A DNA stretch of 64,000 nucleotides. Source: Closterium sp. Naga37s-1. Lineage: Eukaryota > Streptophyta > Zygnematophyceae > Desmidiales > Closteriaceae. The notes under the pieces are model-generated. The model searched no databases. It was not told the origin of the DNA and saw nothing but the letters and a program-made list of their open reading frames with translations. This document shows, in pieces, positions 10,385 through 20,762 of this stretch. Within the stretch, counting starts at the first letter, position 1. Each line of letters begins with the position of its first letter. The stretch spans positions 186,001 through 250,000 of the forward strand of contig CANJKZ010001112.1 of assembly GCA_947471745.1 (NCBI GenBank), given 5' to 3'. The translations under genes and the position numbers were made by a program.

Positions 10385-12759
10385 TTACTAAAGTGGCACG
10401 AGAAGAAGTTACCGTAGATGTGTCCGAGCACGCAACAGGGTTACCTGCTCCTGAGGAAGGAATCTCATCCGAGTTCGGACCTCATCTCATCCCAGTCACA
10501 TCCGACGGAAGCAGCTACTACCGCCTTGACACAATGGAAGCACAAAGCAGTGACGTCGCATGAGAAGTCATCGCCACTCAACCTGGCGAAACTCCAGCTC
10601 TTTATCAAGGCCCGCAGCTTCTCCTCGTGACAACCGACACGAGAACCATCGGAGACTCCGAAGGTGTGTTCCGAGGAAAAAGGCTCGAAACTCTCCACGT
10701 CGCAGCCGTTCAAGTACTCGCGCCAGATGAACATGCAGACATCACAACAAGCCCAACGGCAGCAGAAAAAATAGCTCGGGAAAGGCGAATGTACGCTCGC
10801 ACGGATATTGCATTGAAGGAGACATCCGGCATCAACAACTAGGACTCCCATCCGTCGAAGTACTTAACAACTCGATAATTGCTAAGGTGTTTGCGGAAGA
10901 CGCGCTACTACTACCCGACGGAAAAAACTGCAGCCGAAAAACGGGCATACCCACCTGCACCGTCTGCCTGGAAGTGGCCCTGGCGCACAAACCTTTCCCA
11001 GAGAAAATCCCCGGCGCCGAACAATTCAAGCCGATGGATAAGGTTTACAGCGACTTTCTGTGCTTCACCACCCGCAGACTGAAAGGGGAGTACTATACCA
11101 TTATTGACGCAGCTACAATTTTCGTCTGGGCCGCATACGTATCCAGCGCGACCTCGCCCTCAATTGCTTCTACTTGTGGTTGAAAATGGCACAAACGCAA
11201 TCCGAGCGCAAGAAACTGAAAGCCTTCCAGAAAGACGGAGCAGACGAAATGTTCAGGAAGTTCTGCGTGGAGAAGGAAATCAAGAGAATGATCTCGTTAC
11301 TCTACGCTCACGAGCAGCAAGGTTTGGCCGAAAGGACCAATAGGAGCTTCGCGAAACCTCATGAAGCAGTCAGATGTGCCAACTGCTTACTGGCCCTACG
11401 CCATGGCCCATGTTGTGCGACTGCACAACATCCTTTCTTTGAAGGCCCTGCCCAACAACAGCTCATCTTTCAAAGACTGGACCAGAGAAAATCCGGACAC
11501 ACGGATGTTGAGGGTCTTCGGGTGCATGGTACAGTACCGCCCCGACACTGCCCGAACCGGTAAATTTGAGGGAGCGCGATGGGGCATCCACCTCGGCATC
11601 GAAATAGAGTACCATGCATGCACCATCCTCGAATTCGCCACCCACCAAGTTACGCATTCACGTGACTGCATCTTCTATGAAAGGCTCATACTGCCACTAT
11701 TCTGCCAGCACCGCACTGCACAGCAAGCACCAAACAACATCTTCGAGGGGGGAGTACAGCTTCGCAAACGATCAGGATGAAACAGACGTGACAGAAGAGG
11801 TGCCAAAAAAATCAAATCGGAGGCGAGGCACCTTTCATCCCCGCTACAGCAGACTTCGGCACTCCAACATGTATCCCAACCGCCACTGACTCAAATGAAG
11901 CACTACAAGCTCAGAGCAACTATGAAAATGTTAAAATGCACCCACCTATGGAAGAAGACTCGAACTGGATACTTCTCGCGACAGCATTCGCGACATTCCA
12001 GGCGATCCCATTGACGACGACGTGGCCGAAGTGACCAACACTGCTGACTCTTGTCTCACCGGGTTACGCATACACGAGAAATATGCTATCGCGACACCCA
12101 ACTCAAGACATAACACCCCCACGCTTTGACCCGGGTCAACATGGTGGTTCGATGATTCAATCGCGGATTTTCTGGATGCCCGTTGTTGTTGACTCCGACT
12201 ACGTTACGTCGGATGCGGCGAAAGGCATATATGCCTTGTTGTTATTGCGGGGACCTGCCATGGATCATCACTGAGTTAATTGTGTACGAACCACTACCGC
12301 AAGGAGAGGGACCTTGCGGACCTACGATCCCTTGGGCACCATCGTATTGCGAGGTAACCAAGTACCATGTAGGATGCATGGTGCACATGTATATGCATGA
12401 GGCTTCGATTTTGGCGTGTTAGGCGCGCCTGGCGTCAGTTCATATCGGTCTTGTTACTAGCAGATTCCTGGCGTTGTGCATCGATCGCTACATCGATAGC
12501 CTGAATCCAAACCCTCTCAAGAGATCGTGCTCCGTGGCGTAAACAACCCATCGACATCATGGCGATGGCAAAGAATCTGGACCTACTGCAATGAGGGAGG
12601 CGGGGGTCCTATAGTAATTGGAAATACCGAACTCAAGGGACGACTGAGAACGTCATGGTGTGAGAGCCGCAATCGCTGTTGTGACGTTGTTTTCATGATT
12701 CGCGTGCAATTAGCTTGAGCATTGCTGAATCAAATATCGGGAGGAGAAGCAGAGTAAGG

Positions 12760-13806
12760 AAGCCGAGACGTGGAAAGTGTCTGGGAAGCATTGAAAGGAT
12801 GGGAGTCACCAGACGGACCCTCTATTAACAAGACCCGTGGCTCGCCCAACCCAACCGACCCTCACCAAGTGATAGTGTCTATTCGCACCGTCGAACACAC
12901 TCGCTAAATAAGAAGGGTACATTGGTAGCTGAACCCATACTGCTCATATGGGTAAATTCACACCGTATTGGTTGAAATCTTTGTCGATGGTGGGGCAAGC
13001 CTCAGCTTGATCAATATCGCCAATGCTAGAAACTACAACTGCCCTTAGACCGATGCTTAATGGAGATCAAGCATGGTTGACGACACACTACTAGCTATGC
13101 GGGAACCCGTGGACCGAGTACGAGTTTGTTGGGAGGATGAATTCATGTTTACACAGGAAATGCTGGTGACGACACTCGACGGGACCGATATTTACTTGTA
13201 CGGGATTGACTGTGATGACACAACATACGAACAGACTGGACGACGAGTGACGGCACCATGCAAGTCAACGGTAAGAGGATTGCCTTACCTCGGTGGAGCT
13301 CGCTTAAGTCTTCATCGGTTCATGTCAACATCACTACTATGAAACACGTCGTAGAAGCTGACCACGGGCTGATATGTATGTTGTCCACGTTCGGAAAAGG
13401 CAAGGCATCAAAGAAGTGAAGTGGTTTACGAAACTGTTCGTCGACTTGGCAAAAAATTTGAGGTGGTACCAAGGGAATTTTCTGGATGACCTGCCCAAGG
13501 GACTGCCACCTCAGCGATCGCACGACCACAACATAGAACCAGAGCTAGGAGCACATCCAACAGTACAATGGCAGTTCCGACCGCCACAACCCAAACTTGA
13601 TGAGTTGCGGAAGATGTTGGATTACCTGCTCAAGAAGAGGATTATCCGCCCGAGTTCGTCATTGTTCGCCACACCGATACTGTTCACACTGGAGGTTTCG
13701 CATGTGCATTGACTACCGTGCACTGAACCGATTTAGCAACAAGTCATGTTATCCAATTTTTCTCGGCGACGAACTGGTCGACCAACTTTGCACGGCCAGA
13801 GTCTTC
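12760..13806 (+). mobile_element. Ty3/Gypsy fragment (protease and N-terminal RT)
   Basis: A retropepsin-like VEIFVDGGASLSLIN lies near 12980. The Gypsy RT N-terminus lies at 13484-13806: LPPQRSHDHNIE, LDELRKMLDYLLKKRIIRPS, then, after a frameshift near 13700, RMCIDYRALNRF and DELVDQLCTARVF. The RT stops before its catalytic core. It sits between the integrase and RT of Copia C and is therefore nested in it. 11900-12760 could also be Gypsy-derived but has no clear motif. The ends are approximate and no target duplication was found. Confidence 0.7.
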
Positions 13807-14800
13807 TAAATTTTTTTTTACCATGAATGAAGATTTGCACCGGCAACTTTCTAAACTACCATGAATGGAGCATTTTTGCCATTGTTATGTAAGTACGTCC
13901 ATCGTTTATTTCGACAACATATTAATTTACAGCCCTGACAAACCACAGCGCTTACATGACCTTGGAACAAATTTCCAAAGTTTGGATGGAAATCGCCTAC
14001 TGACCAAAGCCTCCTAATGGGAGTTTCCATGGGATAGGCTGGAGTTTTTCTGACAAAGTATTGCTCAGTGACGCAATACATGGGAGTTAGTACCTCAATC
14101 AGCAGATTCTCAGCAGGGTATGGGTCTTCCACATCAAAACGCTGGCACATGGCTCCATCAACAAGTGTAAAGCACGCTGGGTGGTGCGCGGCTTTGAACA
14201 AACACAATTCATCAATTACGACCAGACGTTCGCACCTGTTGGACGACACACCTCAGTGCGCATCTTAATCTGCATTGGCGCTGTAAAGCAGCGACCGCTC
14301 CATCAAATTGATGTCTCGAATGCCTTCCTGTACGAGATCGTTGACGCCATAATCTACGTACGGGATTTATTTTCAAACTTGAGCCCGGAGGACCCATCTT
14401 CTGGAACTCCCAAAAGTATAAGATCATCGCCCTCTCGTCCGCCGAAGTGGATTCATCGCTGCAAGTGCAGCAGTTCGCGAAGGGCTCTACCTGACGGAGC
14501 TCCTGCAAGAAACAATCGTCACGAATGGGTCATTCGAGTTTTTGTGCGACAACCAGAGCGCGATCAAGATCGCGAACATATTTGGCTTTGTCAACCACAC
14601 GAAACACATCGCCCTCCATTGCTTCTTCGTGAAGGACGAACCCGACAAGGGCAAAACCCAGCTCACCTAGAGCTCAACTAGCATGATGGCACCAGACTTT
14701 CTGACAAAGAAATTGCCACGTCATAGATTCCAGTACTACGGGGATCTTTGCGGATTCGTCGAGAAAAACCACGTGGCACACCTTCAAGAATGAAGGGGAG

Positions 14801-15256
14801 TGTTGGAGTAAATCAAAAGTTGAGTTAAGCATTACAGAAGGCGCAGCCTTATCGAACCTGCCACTAACGAAGCAACATCTTTACCACTACCGCGTTAGCA
14901 AATATAGGGCATGCAGGTCAACAGTCGCAGGTCAGCTGTCACGACAGTTGATCGACCTGTACCACGAGGTTGCGACCTGCTTCAACTGTCGCAACTGTCT
15001 CTAGAGGTTACAGGTAGCATCGACGTAACCGTAGGGATCGCAATATTCACTGCTACCATAGCGATACCTGTATTACCGTCAGTAAGGGAATGTACCCCTC
15101 AGAGTACACCGTTAGCTAGGATCTGTATATTGCCTGGAACGTTTGTTATAATGATTCATGTCATATACGTTCACTATGATCAAGGTTCTAATATAAAGAC
15201 TTCCGCTATTTACTCTAGCAGACTTATCCTATCCAAGATCCTTTCTTATTCTAACA
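14801..15256 (+). repeat. 456-bp LTR of Copia C
   Basis: It starts TGTTGG after a purine tract and stop codon, and ends CTAACA directly before a TGGTATCAGAGC primer-binding site. It therefore serves as the 3' LTR for the pol at its left and as a 5' LTR for sequence at its right. Confidence 0.8.
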
Positions 15257-15268
15257 TGGTATCAGAGC
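15257..15268 (+). promoter_or_regulatory. Primer-binding site (initiator tRNA-Met type)
   Basis: TGGTATCAGAGC is the usual plant Copia primer site, complementary to the 3' part of initiator tRNA-Met, and directly follows the LTR end. Confidence 0.82.
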
Positions 15269-15954
15269 TAGTTTGGATTACAATATCTGCTAAAAAAACG
15301 ATATGCAAACCGAACTCTATTCTAATTATCTATCGATCTAATGAATCAGCTACAGTGCATTGTACATCAGCTTGTAATGCGGGTGTATGTCCCCGTAAAT
15401 TTATGCGTGACGGCGTGTCTAATAGCACGGAGAGTCCGTCGGGGTGAGCATCAAGTGTAAGTACATATATTCAAAATCCATTGAAGATCAGTTACGACTG
15501 TGGAGGTGATGCATGCTATGGTGTATTTCGTCCTCCAAAAAAAACATATAAGAAAGGAGGTTGTAAGTCTACAGTTGTTAGCACTATCATAGTTGCTTAG
15601 CTGAAAATCACTTCAGATCCTATTTTCAGCAAGTTTGCATACCTAGCTTATGTTATTGTACCATCCAATATGTGTTGTAGAGGCTTGTCCACTGGTTGGC
15701 ATGAATTAGTATTAGTATTAATCGGTAGAGCACCCTGTTGGATTTCCAGCGAGTTGTAGATCACGTCGATCGCCTAAGTCTCGAGTGAGATACATGTGTT
15801 ACCGTGCTAGCTAGTGCTCTTAGAATGAAGGATTGGAGCTCTCTGGATTTTCTGGTTCAAATGCACCACGTACAAGATGATTCCAATATTCACTATGAGA
15901 CATGCATACAAGGCGACCAGATTTATAACAATTGGTTTACATCGAGCTGCCACG
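15269..15954. other. No recognisable gene
   Basis: AT-richer than its surroundings. It should be the 5' leader of a Copia copy given the primer site at its left, but no gag motif is visible. Its right end borders the remnant gag on the opposite strand. Confidence 0.5.
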
Positions 15955-16086
15955 GTTCACCTCCTCCTCCACTACTGATGGAGCCGCCACCGCCTCCGCC
16001 ACCACCTCCACTCCCTCCACCCCCGCCACCACCACCCCCACCGCCACCGCCGCCATCACCGCCTCCTTTCTTATCGCCCTTCTTGC

Positions 16087-16212
16087 TGTCAGAATATTAT
16101 GCTCTAGCCTGTAGTGGGGTGCTCTATAGCGAGTACAACTCTTCTAGGGTTTTGCTATTTGTATCCCCATTCTTGCTAGTGCAACCCTCCTTCTTTCTTC
16201 TAAATTTTAACA
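16087..16212 (+). repeat. 5' LTR (126 bp)
   Basis: TG...CA termini; identical by eye over the full length to 17444-17569. Confidence 0.93.
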
Positions 16213-16227
16213 TGCTATCAGAGCAGG
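16213..16227 (+). promoter_or_regulatory. Primer-binding site with one change from the tRNA-Met consensus
   Basis: TGCTATCAGAGCAGG directly follows the 5' LTR; it differs from TGGTATCAGAGC at the third base. Confidence 0.75.
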
Positions 16228-17443
16228 TCGATCCCCTTGGATCGATCCTGTGGGTGGGCTCACCACCTTGTTGCTTCCGCTGCAACTGCTACTGCTACTC
16301 TCTGTGCCGCACGCCCCGTGGCGTGCGGCAGTTTTTCTTCCCGCCGTGCGCCCCGAGGCGCGCGGCGGTTTTCTGCCCGCCGTGCGCCCCGAGGCGCGCG
16401 GCGGTTTTCTGCCCGCCGTGCGCCCCGAGGCGCGCGACGGGTTTCTGCCCCGTCACTCGCCGCGTCGCCCCCGGGAGGCGCTGCGACGGGCGACGGGGAC
16501 CCGCACGTCGCCCCGTCGCGCGGCCCCTGCAGCCCAGTCGCGCCGCCCAGGGGAGCCGCGCGCGGCCCCTGCGCCCCGTCGCGCGGCCCTGCTGCCCCGT
16601 CGCGCTGCCCAGGGGAGCCTTGCGCGGCCCCTGCTGCCCCGCCCCGTCCCGGACCTGCCCCGGCCCCGACCTGCCCCGGCCCAACTCCCGTCGCCCGTCG
16701 CGGCGCCCTGGGGGGGGCCGCAAGCGGCCCCCCCCCAGGGTCGCCTCGACGGTCGACGGGAGGGGAGTCTACAGGGGGCCGCGCGTTGCCCCCCCCCCCC
16801 CTACCTCCCTACCCTGTTTTTAGGGTTTGGGGGGTGGCGGTTGGGGGGTGGCGGTTGGGGAGTGGCGGGTGTGTGGCGTCGCCTGCTCCTCCTCCTCCTT
16901 CGTCTCCCACTGCTGCAGCTGTCGCTGAGAGGGGTGGATGTGTGGGAGTGTACGGAGTGGTGCTATGGGGGTGGAGTGTGAGTAGAGCTAGGGTTTGAAC
17001 AGGGGGTGTGTGAAATGGGGGTGGGACAGTTGGGGGAGGTTGAATGGAGGCGGTCGTCGTGTCGTCAGCAGCAGCAGCAGTCCGGAGGCTACAATCTCCG
17101 GTAGTCGCCAGTCGCCCGTGGGTCCGTTGCTCGTCTGCCGCTACTTTTAGCCGCGGGGCCAGTTACCCCAGTAGTCCGGAGCGCTGTTCCGGTAGCCACT
17201 GAGCCAGCAGCTCGTCTGTGTGTCTGCAGCGTCAGCAGTCGCCTCCCATCTTCTCTCCCCCACAGTCTCTCCTCCTCCTCACTTGCCCTCTGTGATAGCC
17301 TCTAGCTTTGCTTACATTTGTTAACTATAAAACTGCTACCTCTTGTACTTGTGCTCAGAATGTGTGGTGACATTGTGATCCACCCTGAGCTTGTTTTCTT
17401 TTGCTTGCTCTGCTGATTACACCCCACTTTGGCTATGGGGGTG

Positions 17444-17569
17444 TGTCAGAATATTATGCTCTAGCCTGTAGTGGGGTGCTCTATAGCGAGTACAACTCTT
17501 CTAGGGTTTTGCTATTTGTATCCCCATTCTTGCTAGTGCAACCCTCCTTCTTTCTTCTAAATTTTAACA
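17444..17569 (+). repeat. 3' LTR (126 bp)
   Basis: Identical to 16087-16212; followed by the CTTGC target duplication. Confidence 0.93.
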
Positions 17570-18180
17570 CTTGCACCCCTTGTCAGAGGCAACTGCTGTC
17601 ACCTCTGTTGCCTCAGCAACAGAGGCCAAGGTCACAGAGGAGACGCGGAAGGACGGGGCACACCCCTCAAAGATAGGGGGGGAGGACGGTACTACTGGCG
17701 GCAGCGAGCGAGCGCACACAACTCTCAATGGTGAGGAAGTGATCACGAGCAGAAGTTAAGCGGTCAGGGAGGCGAGTGACGAGGCAGTACGAGTGATAAA
17801 CATGGGTGGGAGGGGTGGGGGGAGAGGTTCTTGGCAAGTAAGGCAGGATCGGCAACGGCAGCACGGTACTTAGCATAAGCGAGCGCAAGTGCAACATCAA
17901 GTCAGCGACATTACGAGACGCAGGAAGATCGGGAAACAGGAGGGGGAGGAAGTGGCGGATGAGGGACGCAGTGGCTGGGGTGGAATAGTGAGCAGTCGCA
18001 GCATCTAACAGTTTCTTGGATGTCTCTTCCTGCCCAAAGTGCTCCTGCTCGGTCGAGGACAGATGGTTAGAGATAGCGAGCATGGCAGCATTGTCACAAG
18101 CGGTCAAACGCCTGAGCCCAGTGCGGGCCAAGTCAAAAGCAGTCCTATCCTCCGGCGACGGATCGGCATCAAGAGGCTCG

Positions 18181-18183
<3 letters not shown>

Positions 18184-18214
<31 letters not shown>
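18184..18214. repeat. 31-base poly-G run
   Basis: An uninterrupted G run on the plus strand (Pro codons on the minus strand) at the point where the gag remnant changes frame; a likely slippage site and an assembly risk. Confidence 0.95.
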
Positions 18215-18215
<1 letters not shown>

Positions 18216-18384
18216 GCAACAGATCACCGGCAGCATGCTCGGAGAGAGGGACATTGTTCTCGAGGCGGCTCCCGAGGTAAAGGCGGAGCTTCCGCAGCCA
18301 CGACGGGAACAGGACGTCCCTCAGGATCAAACTGAAGGACTCGAGTAGCCGCCATAGCAGTGGCAGGCCTCAACAAGGAACGGC

Positions 18385-19400
18385 ATGGGTACAAGTGCAG
18401 TCGGGTGCGGTCGGGTACGGTTAAGAGCGGTGGATTATGTTCGAGTGCGGCTGGAGGGGCCGAGTGTGGTGGAGTGTGATCGTGAGCGGCTAGGAGGGGT
18501 CGGGTGCGGTGGAGTGCGGTCGAGAGCGGATATGAGGGGTCGGGTGTGGTGGAGTGCGGTCGGGTGCAGCTAGGAGGGGCCATGAGCGGTAGAGTGCGGT
18601 CCGGAGCGGCTAAGAGGGGTCGGGTGTGGTGGAGTGCGGTCGGGTGCGGCTAGTAGGGGTCGGGTGCGTGGAAGTGCGGTCGAGAGTGGCTAGGAGGGGT
18701 CTAGTGCAGTGGAGCAAGGCCGGGTGCGGCTAGGAGGGGCCGTGAGCGGTGGGTTGCGGTTGGGAGCGGTCGGGTGCGGTGGGATGGGGTCGGGTGCGGC
18801 TAGAAGCGGGGGCGGTGGTCTAAGGGGCGCGGCGGGAGCGGGGTGCGTGCGGGGCCGCGGGGCCTACTAGCGGAGGCCGCAGGGCCTTCTAGCGTGGTCC
18901 GCGGGGCCTGCTATCTGGGGGTCGTGGGGCCGTCGATCAGGGGGCCACGGGGACTGCTATCTGGGGGCCGTGTGGCCTTCTGGAGGGGGCGGGGGGGTGG
19001 GGTGTGGGGGGTGGGGGTGGGAGCGGGGCCTTCTATCGGGGGGCCGTCGAGCCGTCGCGTAGGGGGCCGCGGGGCCTTCTATCTGGGGGCCGTGGGGCCT
19101 TCTGACGGGGGGCCGCGGGGCCTTCTAACGGGGGTCGCTGGGCCTGTTATCTGGGGGTCGCGAGGCCGTCTGACGCGGGGCCTTCGGACGAACGGGGCGC
19201 GGGGTGCTGACGGGGTGCGAGCGGGCCACGGGGTGCTGACGTGTCACGTGCGGGGTGCAGGACGACGGGCTACGGCCGGCTAGCGGGCTACGGGACGACG
19301 AACGATGACGGCCTACGGGGTGCGGGGCACGAGCGGGTACGGGGTGCGAGGCGTACGAGGATACGGGGCGTGGGGCGACGAGCCAAGCGATACGGGCGCG
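18385..19400. repeat. G-rich degenerate minisatellites, two or three families
   Basis: 18385-18830: GGGTGCGG / GAGTGCGGT / GCTAGGAGGGG modules of roughly 35-60 bp. 18840-19200: GGGGCCTTCT-ATCTGGGGG modules. 19200-19400: ACGGGGTGCG modules. No protein family is recognised, so reading frames here are treated as repeat artefacts. 19400-19840 holds no recognisable gene. Confidence 0.8.
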
Positions 19401-19840
19401 AGGCGGTGGGCCCATGGGATCGCAAATCCTACTCTAATTACCATGTCGAGAGAAATGTATGCATGGATTGAAAGAAAAGGACACACAAGTACCGTAATCT
19501 CCCGGCAATAAGCCCCCCCGCGTAGAGGTCCCCGGGTCTTCTTTCCGGACACGGGTTTTGTATTCCACCTGATCTCGTGAGGACCCGTCTTTTTCCAATT
19601 TAATTTAGAAGACCCTGCAGAGACAACTTAATCAACGAGAGCTAGACTACGGGTTAGGCACGGGGTGGGAGTGGTCTCTGCGTTCCTTAGTCGCTTCCTG
19701 AGGTGCACACTGCTTGCTAGTTCAAGGGGAGAATTTGCAAGAGTTTCACTAGGAAAACATGACAACAATGGTACAATAAATTTGGCAAGGCAAGACTATA
19801 TCAGAGCTAGCATGCAAGCAGGACGACTGCCAGCGCAACA

Positions 19841-20490
19841 CGGTCGACCGCGTTCCAGCACGACTTGGTCGACCGCGCTCCAGCAGTGCAAAGTCGCGGC
19901 CCGCCAACAATGTTAGTCGACGGCGTGCCAACGCTGCAGCAAGTCGGCTGCACAGCGTTGCACCCACAGGACAGCATCGCACCCGCTTCGCAGGTGCTCG
20001 CAGATGACTGGCGGGTTGTGTCTTGTCAACTGCACAGTGCACACACCAAATCATTCTCGTGCTGACGACTGCATCTGATCAGCCACGTCGACCTCGGGAT
20101 ACCACCACCGAGGTCGGTCTCGCCAATACCACCTGGGCGACCGTCGCACTCCTCCACAGTACCTCGTCACCCAGGTAACCTGGTCGACCGGGCAACCACG
20201 TCGACCAGCTGCTCCTTCACGTGGTCATCGACCACCCAAGTCGACTACCACCTCTAGTCGACCTCACCAGGTCGACAACACCCTTGGTCGACCACCTCCA
20301 GGTCGACGTCCCTCCTGGTCGACGAGCTCCAGGTCAACCAGCACACCTCGTGTCAGCCGATCACACCAAGTCGGCTGCTCCAAGTCGGCGTCACCACAGG
20401 TCGACCGCCCAAGTCGACCTCCCGAAGTCGGCGCCCTCCAAAGTTGGCACCCTTGCAGTGGTCCACGTGTAGGTCGACCAGCCTCGTCGA
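19841..20490. repeat. GTCGAC-rich degenerate repeat region
   Basis: About 16 GTCGAC hexamers in 650 bp, mostly as GGTCGACC or AAGTCGAC and spaced 12-30 bp at the densest part (20238-20490), mixed with AAGTCGGC variants. There is no coding family match. It may be a decayed minisatellite. Confidence 0.75.
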
Positions 20491-20762
20491 CCAGCTCGCC
20501 CACTGCTGCAGGTCGGTTGCGCCCCTCACACCCGGCCACGAAGTCGGCTCCGCCCAAGCGAGGACGGGGCCTACCACAACTCCCGTTGACAGACCCTCCC
20601 CCTCACAAGAAAATGAATTTGACTAATATTTTTTTACCTAACTGGCAGAATTTGTTACTCTACAATTATACAACATGAAATTAGCATTACTATTCGCATG
20701 CGACTCTATGTTAGATGTCATGCTAGCCATTCCTAAGATACCTGCCTACACTACTTCTGGCA

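Larger units (their letters stand above)
8939..14793 (+). pseudogene. Copia C pol remnants (pre-integrase, integrase, RT, RNase H)
   Basis: Pieces in order: pre-integrase segment (ARRKNGVFVVNFETSRL, about 9026-9070); integrase (CTVCLEVALAHKPFPEKIPG near 10959, then HEQQGLAERTNRS near 11310 and SDVPTAYWPYAMAH near 11370, and YRPDTARTGKFEG near 11540), with frameshifts and stops; RT start (KARWVVRGFEQ, DQTFAPVGRHTSVRI, LHQIDVSNAFLYEIVDAIIYV, 14115-14360); then an abrupt jump into RNase H (KIIALSSAEV, CDNQSAIKIAN, NHTKHIALH) and the C-terminus MAPDFLTKKLPRHRF ending at the TGA at 14791-14793. The RT catalytic YVDD is missing. Confidence 0.82.
8808..15256 (+). mobile_element. Decayed Ty1/Copia element C with nested insertions
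   Basis: A truncated left LTR (8808) and a full right LTR (14801-15256) share their first 130 bp (TGTTGGAGT start). Between them lie Copia pre-integrase, integrase, RT and RNase H fragments in several frames. A LINE (9431-10384) and a Gypsy fragment (about 12760-13806) are inserted. Most of the RT core, including the YVDD region, is deleted. The RNase H stop is followed by AAGGGGAG and TGTTGG, the usual polypurine tract and LTR start of plant Copia. The element is long dead. Confidence 0.82.
16087..17569 (+). mobile_element. Young non-autonomous LTR retroelement, 1483 bp
   Basis: Two identical 126-bp LTRs (16087-16212 and 17444-17569) run TGTCAG...TAACA and are flanked by a 5-bp target duplication CTTGC (16082-16086 and 17570-17574). 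A primer-binding-like TGCTATCAGAGCAGG starts at 16213 and a GGGGGTG purine tract ends at 17443. The 1.23-kb interior has no gag or pol motif: it is GC-rich with 36-bp repeats near 16337-16440, then a segment (17350-17443) shared with the 3' end of Copia A. This is a TRIM/LARD-like parasite presumably mobilised by the Copia A family. Identical LTRs imply recent insertion. Confidence 0.92.
15955..18355 (-). pseudogene. Copia gag remnant B, split by an LTR element and frameshifted
   Basis: Read on the minus strand it starts MAATRVLQFDPEGRPVP (18355), then after a 31-base G/C run (18184-18214) and a frame change continues as a Copia-type gag capsid region (HLSSTEQEHFGQEETSKKLL, THVYHSYCLVTRLPDRL, RDHFL) down to about 17667. 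In another frame it goes on (SPPIFEGCAPSF, about 17660) to 17570. The Gly-rich tail that should follow lies at 16086-15955, beyond the inserted element 16087-17569. Family similarity is from motif memory of Copia gag proteins of related algae. It is non-functional. Confidence 0.65.

Noticed and set aside
15804..16998. Long Pro/Arg/Ala-rich frames over the non-autonomous LTR element
   Set aside because: They cross the LTR boundary or consist of GC-rich repeat; no gag, protease or polymerase motif.
19797..19811. TATATCAGAGCTAGC resembling a Copia primer-binding site
   Set aside because: Two mismatches in the first bases and no recognisable LTR to its left or gag to its right; too weak to call an element.
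20221..20472. Frame in the GTCGAC-rich region
   Set aside because: Composition follows the repeat and no family is recognised.
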